A stretch of 60,415 nucleotides of DNA from an uncultured delta proteobacterium (GTDB lineage: Bacteria; Desulfobacterota; Syntrophia; Syntrophales; Smithellaceae): positions 66,725 to 127,139 of the forward strand of contig CAIVQG010000055.1 in NCBI GenBank assembly GCA_903907985.1, given 5' to 3'. Within the stretch, counting starts at the first letter, position 1. Each line of letters opens with the position of its first letter. Made by a program: the position numbers and the translations under genes. A model generated the notes under the pieces. The model had not been told where the DNA came from, did not search any database, and was given only the letters and a program-made list of their open reading frames with translations. Below, one piece after another: positions 8,529 to 15,639 of this stretch.

Positions 8529-8855
8529 ATGATTACAGTAAATATTGACGGAAAAGATTGCGCAGCGGTAAACGGTCTTACGATAATCGACGTTGCCCGT
8601 TCTTCCGGAATAGACATTCCCGCTTTGGGATACGATCCCCGTGTCAGCCCCCCGAGCAATTTTGAAGCCGCCTTTGTAGAAATAGCCGACGGCATCAAAA
8701 CCAGATTTGCGTCAGCCACATCCACACCGGTTGCCGACGGCATGGTAATCCGCACTCAATCCTCGGCGCTCATCAGCTATCGGAAGTTTAAAACTATTGC
8801 TTTTAAAAGTCGGTCTCCCGAATTCCGAGTTTTGCGCTGTTTAATTTTTAATTGA
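8529..8855 (+). pseudogene. Cysteine-depleted [2Fe-2S] ferredoxin-fold fragment (FdhA/HydA N-terminal type)
   Basis: The first about 80 of 108 residues align by eye with the plant-type ferredoxin domain that opens HydA and FdhA in this window (VNIDGKDCAAVNGLTIIDVA, then PVADGMVIRTQSSAL). All four cluster-ligand cysteines are replaced: Gly stands in for the first in IPALGYDP, the middle pair is lost in SNFEAAFVEI, and the last is Ala in FASATSTP. After residue 85 the similarity stops and the rest looks out of frame. The best reading is a truncated, decaying relative; a short functional protein with a clusterless fold cannot be excluded. Confidence 0.6.
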
Positions 8856-8890
8856 TCCTCAAAATCATGCCAGTTGCTTGGATTATCTTA

Positions 8891-8919
8891 TTGACATAAA
8901 ATTATCAGCCATGTTAGAT
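8891..8919 (+). promoter_or_regulatory. Probable sigma70 promoter of the hydrogenase sensory block
   Basis: TTGACA at 8891-8896 is followed after 17 bases by TTAGAT (8914-8919; TAGATA at spacing 18). The predicted start lies about 85 bases before the DRTGG gene. It is the only good promoter match seen between the relic at 8855 and 9013. Confidence 0.45.
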
Positions 8920-9012
8920 AAGAGACAAGGTTTATAAACGATATTAACTGTAAATTTATTTTTCCCAAAATGTTTAATAATCATAATCTAACGATTGATA
9001 GAGGAGTAAGCC

Positions 9013-9387
9013 TTGAAACTACGCGATGTAAAAGAAATTCTAGACGCCGATGTAATAGTCGGTGAAGATAAACTGGATATGGAAGTAAATACAGCTTTTG
9101 GGGCTGATTTAATGAGTGATGTTCTGTCTTTCGCCAAATCCGGCAGTATTCTGCTGACCGGTCTAACTAACGATCAGGTAATTCGTACTGCCGATATTCT
9201 TGATATTGCAGCAATAGTTTTGGTTAGGGGCAAAAGAGCCAATGCCGATACTATCAATCTAGCCAAAGAGCTGAAAATTCCCATACTATCAACCAAATAT
9301 ATTCTGTTCGAAACGGCAGGACGGCTTTACGCGAAGGGCATGGTTGGTTGTGTAGAAAAAGTTGACAATGCCAGTGCAAGAAACTAA
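9013..9387 (+). CDS. DRTGG-domain protein, first copy
   Basis: A 124-residue protein made only of a DRTGG-type domain, named for a motif found between CBS domains and phosphotransacetylase-like proteins. Here the motif region reads AFGADLMSDVLSFAK. The TTG start at 9013 is supported by GAGGAG six bases upstream. Such small DRTGG proteins commonly sit beside PHP and histidine-kinase-like ATPase genes upstream of trimeric [FeFe] hydrogenases, and are thought to bind a small ligand. A second copy follows at 9848. The ligand and output are unknown. Confidence 0.8.
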   Translation: MKLRDVKEILDADVIVGEDKLDMEVNTAFGADLMSDVLSFAKSGSILLTGLTNDQVIRTADILDIAAIVLVRGKRANADTINLAKELKIPILSTKYILFETAGRLYAKGMVGCVEKVDNASARN

Positions 9388-9814
9388 TCATATCTCTTAT
9401 CAACGGAGCTTTTATATAGAAGGCGGCAATTTTAATTACGCCGGGATAGTTTCTACAAGTATAAAATCCATTCTCAAGCAAATGGATTTTCCCAGTAACG
9501 TAGTTCGAAAATGTTCCATTGTTTGTTACGAATCAGAAATAAATGTGGTCTCCTACGCGAGGAAAGGTGTTGTTAATTTAACGATCAACTCTAATACTAT
9601 TCAGATTGAAGTTATTGATGAGGGGCCCGGAATTCCCAATATTGATCTGGCCATGCAGGAAGGTTATTCTACCGCAACTCAAAAAATTCGTGAAATGGGC
9701 TTCGGCGCGGGCATGGGACTGCATAACATTGAAAGTTATTCCGACGCGTTCATCATTTCATCGGAATTAGGCAAAGGCACCCGTCTCTTAATGACGATAA
9801 ATATAAAGCAATAG
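9368..9814 (+). CDS. RsbW-like ATP-binding protein (GHKL/HATPase fold)
   Basis: About 148 residues from the ATG at 9368, overlapping the end of the DRTGG gene by 20 bases; a TTG at 9362 is an alternative. It is a single GHKL ATPase domain of the anti-sigma-factor kinase type: the N-box region SIVCYESEINVVSYA, the G1 box VIDEGPGIPN and the G2 box GFGAGMGLHNI are visible. There is no receiver-facing His domain. It probably binds or phosphorylates a partner in the hydrogenase sensory block rather than a sigma factor, but that is inference. Confidence 0.82.
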   Translation: MPVQETNHISYQRSFYIEGGNFNYAGIVSTSIKSILKQMDFPSNVVRKCSIVCYESEINVVSYARKGVVNLTINSNTIQIEVIDEGPGIPNIDLAMQEGYSTATQKIREMGFGAGMGLHNIESYSDAFIISSELGKGTRLLMTINIKQ

Positions 9815-9847
9815 CGATATTGCATAATTCTTATTTCAGGCATTAAA

Positions 9848-10189
9848 ATGAATTTAGAAACAATAGTAAAAGAATTGGGCTTAGAAGTAAAATGTGCTTC
9901 AGAGAATCTGAAAAATGACGTCACCGGAGGTTACACGGGAGATCTTTTAAGCGACGTCATGGCCAATTCTCACGAAGGAAATATCTGGATAACCAGACAG
10001 GTCCACCAGAATATCGTCGCTGTCGCCAGCCTGAAAGACCACGCCGGCATTATTCTGATTAATTCCTGCGAACCAACTCAGGATACTTTGGCAAAAGCCA
10101 GTCAGGAAAAGATACCCATAATGGTATCCAACCTGCATGCTTTTGAGTTAACCGGCAAAATCTATAATCTCCTGGAGAAGAAAGATTAA
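9848..10189 (+). CDS. DRTGG-domain protein, second copy
   Basis: A 113-residue paralogue of the protein at 9013. Both share the architecture and the motif region (GGYTGDLLSDVMANS here), the central hydrophobic strand (HAGIILINSCEP) and the closing segment FELTGKIYNLL. The paired copies flank the RsbW-like ATPase, which suggests that they act together, perhaps as a heteromeric ligand sensor. An intrinsic terminator follows 17 bases after the stop. Confidence 0.8.
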   Translation: MNLETIVKELGLEVKCASENLKNDVTGGYTGDLLSDVMANSHEGNIWITRQVHQNIVAVASLKDHAGIILINSCEPTQDTLAKASQEKIPIMVSNLHAFELTGKIYNLLEKKD

Positions 10190-10206
10190 TCCCCGGCAAC
10201 CACTTC

Positions 10207-10237
10207 AATGACCATAAGTTTTATGGTCATTTTTTTT
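10207..10237 (+). terminator. Intrinsic terminator inside the hydrogenase locus
   Basis: An 11-bp stem (AATGACCATAA and its complement) with a 3-base loop is followed by a run of seven T. It ends only about 20 bases before the PHP gene at 10258. That leaves no room for a full promoter between, so genes downstream need read-through or a promoter located before the hairpin. Confidence 0.8.
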
Positions 10238-10257
10238 GCCTTATTCCGGAAAGAACA

Positions 10258-10998
10258 ATGCTGAAAGTTTTCAACTGCGATCTGCATATCCACACTTGCC
10301 TCTCACCCTGCGCTGAACTGGACATGCATCCTATGGCTTTAGTCCAAAGAGCAATTGGCGCTAAACTAGATATGATTGCCATCTGCGATCACAATTCTTC
10401 GGCGAACGTTTCTTATGTAATCAAAGCCGCGCAAACAAAGAATCTGAAGGTTCTGCCCGGCATGGAAATCACAACCAGTGAAGAAGTGCACCTCTTAGCC
10501 ATATTCGATGCCCTGTCCAATCTTATTTTACTGCAAAACATTATTGATCAGCATCTGACTGGTGAAAATGATGAAGAGCGTTTTGGCGTTCAGGCTATTG
10601 TCAATGAAAACGGTGAAGTAGAGGGAATAAGCCATCAATTACTGATCGGCGCGACTGATTTATCACTGGATACTCTGATTGGCTATATTCATCAATTGGA
10701 CGGGCTGGCCATTGCCGCGCACATAGACCGGGAAAGCTTTAGTGTCCTGAGTCAGCTGGGCTTCATTGATGATAAGGCTGATTTTGACGCTCTCGAAATA
10801 ACGCCGCTCACCGGTTTTGAGCGGGCGAGAATTAAATATTCGGAACTGGGTAAATTTCCCTTTATCGTTTCTTCAGACTCTCATTTTATCAAAGATATCG
10901 GAAAGACATGTACCCGAATGAAGCTTTTGGAACCAACATTTTCCGAATTAAAAATGGCTTTAAAACAACAACATGGCCGTTACGTGATGGAGCATTAA
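10258..10998 (+). CDS. PHP-domain phosphoesterase of the hydrogenase locus
   Basis: A 246-residue PHP-family protein. The first metal motif reads CDLHIHTCLSPC (about residues 6-17), then ICDHNSS (about 42), GMEITTSEEVHL (about 68), and late metal ligands in AAHIDRES and SSDSHFI. The set of His and Asp residues for a trinuclear metal site looks intact, so it should be an active phosphoesterase, perhaps acting on a nucleotide or phosphoprotein. PHP genes recur next to DRTGG and HATPase genes before bifurcating [FeFe] hydrogenases. The stop overlaps the next start by one base (TAATG), indicating coupling. Confidence 0.85.
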   Translation: MLKVFNCDLHIHTCLSPCAELDMHPMALVQRAIGAKLDMIAICDHNSSANVSYVIKAAQTKNLKVLPGMEITTSEEVHLLAIFDALSNLILLQNIIDQHLTGENDEERFGVQAIVNENGEVEGISHQLLIGATDLSLDTLIGYIHQLDGLAIAAHIDRESFSVLSQLGFIDDKADFDALEITPLTGFERARIKYSELGKFPFIVSSDSHFIKDIGKTCTRMKLLEPTFSELKMALKQQHGRYVMEH

Positions 10999-11546
10999 TG
11001 CTGGAACTTGCCGCCCATATTCTCGATATTGCCGAAAACTCCGTTCGGGCCGGCGCCAGATTAATTGAAATTGGTATCGCTGAAGATACGGCAAGCGATT
11101 CTCTTTCCATAGAAATTATCGATGATGGTCAGGGAATGAACCAAGAAGAGATAAAAAAAGTTTTAGATCCGTTCTACACAACAAAAACTGTTAGGCGCGT
11201 TGGCCTGGGCCTTCCGCTGCTGGCTGATGCCGCCCGAAGATCCGGTGGTCATCTTAATCTGGAATCTCAAGAAGGCAAAGGAACAACTGTTAGAGCAACG
11301 TTTGGCCTCAATCACGTTGATCGACAACCCATGGGTAATATTATCAGTACTTTAATTGTTCTTATTGCCGGAAATTCAGATGTTGATTTTTTTTTTAAAT
11401 ACAGGCATAATGACCGGCAGTCGGAATTTGACACGAGAATAATACGCCACGAAATTGAGGATGTATCCATTAATCATCCTGAAATATTGAAGTATATTCG
11501 GGGTGTTTTAGATGAAGGTTTTAGCGAAATAAAACCTGAAGCTTAA
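10998..11546 (+). CDS. Histidine-kinase-like ATPase, hydrogenase-associated
   Basis: A 182-residue protein starting at the ATG at 10998, which overlaps the PHP stop. It is a lone GHKL ATPase domain: N box AAHILDIAENSVRAGA, G1 box IIDDGQGMN, and the F/G2 region PFYTTKTVRRVGLGLPLL, which is the pattern of the catalytic domain of sensor kinases. The dimerisation and phosphoacceptor domain is absent. The last 60 residues diverge and could dock a partner. It directly precedes the NuoE-like subunit gene, so it is transcribed with the hydrogenase structural genes. Confidence 0.82.
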   Translation: MLELAAHILDIAENSVRAGARLIEIGIAEDTASDSLSIEIIDDGQGMNQEEIKKVLDPFYTTKTVRRVGLGLPLLADAARRSGGHLNLESQEGKGTTVRATFGLNHVDRQPMGNIISTLIVLIAGNSDVDFFFKYRHNDRQSEFDTRIIRHEIEDVSINHPEILKYIRGVLDEGFSEIKPEA

Positions 11547-11574
11547 CTTGCCCCAAAGATCGAGGAGGAATTGG

Positions 11575-12069
11575 ATGAAAGCGGAAGACAGTGAACTTTT
11601 AAAAGAATTTACACAGGAACAGGTGGCCAAACTCAATGAGATTATCGCCACGCACAAAGGGAAACCCGGCGGCTTAATCCCCGTACTGGAAGAAGCGCAA
11701 GTTGCTTTGGAATATCTGCCCATTTCCGTGCAAAAGAAAATTGCGCAGGAATTAAATCTACCCTTGAGCCGAGTTTATGGGGTTGTTACTTTTTACTCTT
11801 TCTTTACCATGACCCCCCGCGGCAAACATACAGTTCGTGTTTGTCTGGGAACAGCCTGTTATGTTCGTGGCGGTAAGGAAATAGCCGATACATTGAAGAA
11901 GGAATTTGGCATTCAAGATGGCGAAACAACCCCGGACCGGATGTTCACTCTGGAAACCATTCGTTGCCTGGGCGCTTGTGGGCTGGGACCGGTATTGGTT
12001 GTCAATGAAGATGTCCATGGCCGGGTCAAACCTTCCAAAATCAGAGAAATATTGAGTCAATACAAATAA
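11575..12069 (+). CDS. hydC: NuoE-like [2Fe-2S] subunit of the bifurcating hydrogenase
   Basis: A 164-residue thioredoxin-like [2Fe-2S] protein of the NuoE/HydC/HndA family. The start is the ATG at 11575, four bases after GAGGAGGAA. The four ligands are visible in VCLGTACYVRGG and TIRCLGACGLGPV, preceded by the typical helical N-terminus with LPLSRVYGVVTFYSFF. In trimeric [FeFe] hydrogenases this subunit carries electrons between the flavin subunit and the catalytic subunit in the cytoplasm. The order NuoE, HndB, NuoF, HydA matches the hnd type of operon. Confidence 0.92.
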   Translation: MKAEDSELLKEFTQEQVAKLNEIIATHKGKPGGLIPVLEEAQVALEYLPISVQKKIAQELNLPLSRVYGVVTFYSFFTMTPRGKHTVRVCLGTACYVRGGKEIADTLKKEFGIQDGETTPDRMFTLETIRCLGACGLGPVLVVNEDVHGRVKPSKIREILSQYK

Positions 12070-12105
12070 TTTCTTTATGAACAAGAATAAAAGGAGGAAT
12101 CGCCG

Positions 12106-12489
12106 ATGGCGAAGTTGACTATAGCTGATCTAAAAAAAATAAAAGAAAAAGTCCATGCGGAAATGTCTTTAAGAGACGGTGACCGCAGAGTAAAAATTAC
12201 TGTACACATGGGAACCTGTGGAATTGCTTCCGGAGCGAGGGAAGTTCTCGATACACTGCTGCAGGAAATTGCCCAAGCCAATGTTAATGATATTTTTGTG
12301 ACGACATCCGGCTGCATGGGGCTTTGCAGCCGTGAACCATTAGTCACTGTGGAAATATTAAATCAGGACCCGATAAAATATGAGTATATGAATCCCAACA
12401 AAATAAGACAGGTTTTTAAACGGCATATTTTGGACGGAGAAATTCAACTGCCTTTCGTTTTGGCAAGAGGCACTGAAATAACAAAGTAA
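12106..12489 (+). CDS. hndB: HndB-like thioredoxin-fold [2Fe-2S] protein
   Basis: A 127-residue protein related to HndB of NADP-reducing hydrogenases and to the N-terminal domain of NuoF-like subunits. The MGTCGIASGAREVLDTL block (about 39-55) and the SGCMGLCSREP block (about 78-88) hold the cluster cysteines; only three are obvious, as is common in HndB. It probably adds a [2Fe-2S] relay to the hydrogenase complex. It sits between the NuoE-like and NuoF-like genes with good ribosome sites (AAGGAGG) on both sides. Confidence 0.88.
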   Translation: MAKLTIADLKKIKEKVHAEMSLRDGDRRVKITVHMGTCGIASGAREVLDTLLQEIAQANVNDIFVTTSGCMGLCSREPLVTVEILNQDPIKYEYMNPNKIRQVFKRHILDGEIQLPFVLARGTEITK

Positions 12490-12547
12490 ACCTATTGCCC
12501 CTCATGTATTTGATGCATGATTATTTCTTAAGGAGGATATTGGCTCA

Positions 12548-15500
12548 ATGAAGGTTTTTCGTTCACACTTATTAATTTGTGGAGGCACCGGTTGTCAATC
12601 TTCCGGCAGCCTTGCTGTAAAAAATGCTTTATTACTGGAACTGGATAAAAGAAGCTTATCTGGCGAAATAAAAGTCGTGGAAACAGGCTGTAATGGATTT
12701 TGTGCCCTGGGGCCGATTATAGTCTTTTATCCGGACGGCATCATTTACGTTTCCGTCCAGGCGACCGATATTCCCGACCTGGTAGAAGAACATCTGATCA
12801 AGGGAAGAATCTTGGATCGTCTCTTATATCGCGAACCGGTTACTGATCAACCTATCCCGACGATGCAGGATATTCCTTTTTTTGCACTACAGGAATTGCG
12901 CGTACTGAAGAATCGCGGTTTGATTGATCCTGAAAAGATGGAAGAATACATCGCCCGTGATGGTTATGCCGGCCTGGCAAAAGCGTTAACCGAGATGAAA
13001 CCGGAGCAAATTGTCCGGGAAGTCCTCGATTCCGGATTGCGCGGCCGCGGTGGAGCAGGCTTTCCCACGGGTTTGAAATGGCAATTTGCCGCCCAGTCAC
13101 AAAGTGACATTAAATATGTTCTGTGTAACGCCGATGAGGGCGACCCCGGAGCATTCATGGATAGAAGCGTATTGGAAGCTGATCCCCATTCCGTCCTGGA
13201 AGGGATGGTAATTGCTGCAAAGGCAATCGGGTCACATCAGGGATATATTTACTGCCGTGCCGAATATCCATTGGCCATACACCGTTTGTCTTTAGCCATT
13301 GCTCAGGCCAAAGAAGCAGGTCTTTTGGGTAAAGATATATTAGGTACCGGCTTTGACTTCGATTTGGAAATCTATCAGGGAGCAGGTGCCTTTGTCTGCG
13401 GTGAAGAAACAGCGCTGATGACTTCTATCGAAGGAAAAAGAGGCATGCCGCGTCCCCGGCCACCCTTCCCTGCGGTTGCCGGTCTCTGGCAAAAACCAAG
13501 TATCCTGAATAACGTGGAAACTCTGGCCAATATAGGACAAATCATAATGCGCGGGGCAGCCTGGTACTCCTCCATCGGAACGGAAAAGAGCAAAGGAACA
13601 AAAGTTTTTGCCCTTACCGGCGATGTCAACAATGTCGGCCTCGTCGAAGTTCCCATGGGCACTAAATTAGGCACAATCGTTTATGATATCGGCGGCGGTA
13701 TTCCCAAAGGCAAGAAATTTAAAGCTGCTCAACTCGGCGGCCCTTCCGGCGGCATGATTCCTGTTCAGCATCTCAATGCACCTATCGATTATGAAAAGGT
13801 TGTCGAATTAGGTGCAATCATGGGTTCCGGCGGATTAATTGTCATGAATGAAGACAAATGCGCCGTTGATATGGCACGCTTTTTCATGGATTTCTGTCAG
13901 GACGAATCCTGCGGCAAATGTACTCCCTGCCGTGAAGGCACCAAACGTATGCTGGATATTTTAACCAATATTACTCAAGGCAAGGGGAAAGAAGGAGATC
14001 TCGAACTGCTCGAAGAAATGGCCGGTGTAATTAAAAACGCTGCTTTATGCGGACTGGGACAAACAGCACCTAATCCTGTTTTAAGCACCCTGCGTTATTT
14101 CCGCGATGAATATAATGAACATATTCGCAACCATCGTTGCCGCGCTGCGGTTTGTTCAGCGCTGTTCAAGTCACCGTGCCAGCATACCTGCCCGATTGAG
14201 ATGGATATTCCTTCTTATATCGCCCTTGTCCGAGCAGGAAGATTTGAAGATGCTTACAAAATATTACTGCAAACCAACCCCTTCCCGTCAGTTTGCGGCA
14301 GAGTATGCGACCACAAGTGCCAATCTAAATGCCGGCGCGGCAATCTCGATGAATCCATTGCAATCAAATTTCTGAAACGCTTCATTACGGACAACGCCCC
14401 GCGGCCCAAGATCGAAGCCGTGCCTGTCACCCGTAAAGAAAGAATAGCTGTTGTCGGCGGAGGCCCAGCCGGACTCACCGCCGCGCGTGATTTGGCTCTT
14501 CGCGGCTATAAAGTAACAGTTTTTGAAGAACTGCCCAAAGCGGGCGGCATGCTTTATTGGGGCATTCCCTCTTACCGTCTGCCCCGTAACATTCTTGATC
14601 ATGAAATCGATGATATTCGGTCATTAGGCGTGGAGATTCGCTTGAATACCCGCATTGGCCGGGAAATAACTTTCACCCAGCTGGAAAAAGATTTTGATTT
14701 TATCTATCTGGCCACCGGCGCGCATAAGAGCCAGAAAATGGGCGTTACCGGCGAAGACCTGGGCAATGTTTTCGGCGGTGTTGAATTCCTCCGCGATTAT
14801 AATGCTAATGAAGAGAAATGGTCTAAAGGTGAAAAATCTCTCGGGGCGAAAGTTGCTGTTATCGGTGGCGGTAATTCGGCTATTGATGCCGCCCGTGTAG
14901 CTCTGCGTTTGGGAGCTGATGTAACAATTCTTTACCGCCGACTCCGACCGGACATGCCCGCTGCCGAGGAAGAAATCAAAGCCGCTGAAGATGAAGGCAT
15001 CAAAATCGAATATCTGGTTGCTCCATTGAAGATCGAAGGTGCCAAGGGTAAGGTCAATTCCATTTCCTGCCAGCGCATGACGCTGGGTGACTTTGATAAC
15101 AGCGGTCGCAAGAAGCCGGTAGTTGTTGCCGGTTCCGAATTTACTTTAAAAGTTGATGCTATTATTGCGGCGATCGGTCAGGTGCCGGATATGAGTTTTG
15201 TCGATAAGAATACCGGCGTCGAAATAAATAAATGGGATTGTTACAACGTCGGCAAAGGCTACAAAACCCGCACTGCCAACCCCCGGTATTTTGCGGGTGG
15301 CGATGCCGTAACCGGCCCCGATACAGTTATTGCGGCCATCGGAGACGGGCATCAGGCCGCCGATGATATCGATGCGGCAATCCGTAAAGCTAATGGTGAA
15401 CGTGCCTACGAAAAACCAGTGACGGAAAAAATCGATATACCTTTAATTATCGACGAAGAGAGTATCGAAGCTCCTCAAATGGTCATGCCGGAAATGAATC

Positions 15501-15604
15501 ACGACACCCGCAAAACTAGTTTTGCGGAAGTGGAATTAGGATTTACGCCGGAAGACGCCATTAAAGAAGCATGCCGCTGTCTGCGTTGCGATGCGGCCGT
15601 TTAG
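12548..15604 (+). CDS. hydB: NuoF-type flavin subunit fused to a GltD/NfnB-like NAD(P)H oxidoreductase
   Basis: A 1018-residue fusion. Residues 1-95 form a thioredoxin-like [2Fe-2S] domain (CGGTGCQSSG, ETGCNGFCALG). Residues about 130-530 are NuoF: GLRGRGGAGFPTG binds FMN and NADH, and SCGKCTPCREG holds a [4Fe-4S] cluster. From about 540 a GltD-like part begins with a cysteine-rich two-cluster domain (SPCQHTCPIEMDIP, VCGRVCDHKCQSKC), then an FAD Rossmann motif (VVGGGPAGLTAA, about 637) and a second NAD(P) motif (VIGGGNSAIDAA, about 770), and ends with CRCLRCDAAV. Normal HydB/NuoF lacks the second half. The fusion could let the complex exchange electrons with a second pyridine nucleotide pool, probably NADPH. 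Confidence 0.92.
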   Translation: MKVFRSHLLICGGTGCQSSGSLAVKNALLLELDKRSLSGEIKVVETGCNGFCALGPIIVFYPDGIIYVSVQATDIPDLVEEHLIKGRILDRLLYREPVTDQPIPTMQDIPFFALQELRVLKNRGLIDPEKMEEYIARDGYAGLAKALTEMKPEQIVREVLDSGLRGRGGAGFPTGLKWQFAAQSQSDIKYVLCNADEGDPGAFMDRSVLEADPHSVLEGMVIAAKAIGSHQGYIYCRAEYPLAIHRLSLAIAQAKEAGLLGKDILGTGFDFDLEIYQGAGAFVCGEETALMTSIEGKRGMPRPRPPFPAVAGLWQKPSILNNVETLANIGQIIMRGAAWYSSIGTEKSKGTKVFALTGDVNNVGLVEVPMGTKLGTIVYDIGGGIPKGKKFKAAQLGGPSGGMIPVQHLNAPIDYEKVVELGAIMGSGGLIVMNEDKCAVDMARFFMDFCQDESCGKCTPCREGTKRMLDILTNITQGKGKEGDLELLEEMAGVIKNAALCGLGQTAPNPVLSTLRYFRDEYNEHIRNHRCRAAVCSALFKSPCQHTCPIEMDIPSYIALVRAGRFEDAYKILLQTNPFPSVCGRVCDHKCQSKCRRGNLDESIAIKFLKRFITDNAPRPKIEAVPVTRKERIAVVGGGPAGLTAARDLALRGYKVTVFEELPKAGGMLYWGIPSYRLPRNILDHEIDDIRSLGVEIRLNTRIGREITFTQLEKDFDFIYLATGAHKSQKMGVTGEDLGNVFGGVEFLRDYNANEEKWSKGEKSLGAKVAVIGGGNSAIDAARVALRLGADVTILYRRLRPDMPAAEEEIKAAEDEGIKIEYLVAPLKIEGAKGKVNSISCQRMTLGDFDNSGRKKPVVVAGSEFTLKVDAIIAAIGQVPDMSFVDKNTGVEINKWDCYNVGKGYKTRTANPRYFAGGDAVTGPDTVIAAIGDGHQAADDIDAAIRKANGERAYEKPVTEKIDIPLIIDEESIEAPQMVMPEMNHDTRKTSFAEVELGFTPEDAIKEACRCLRCDAAV

Positions 15605-15639
15605 AATATTATTACAGAGCCATTAAGGAGAAATAATTT

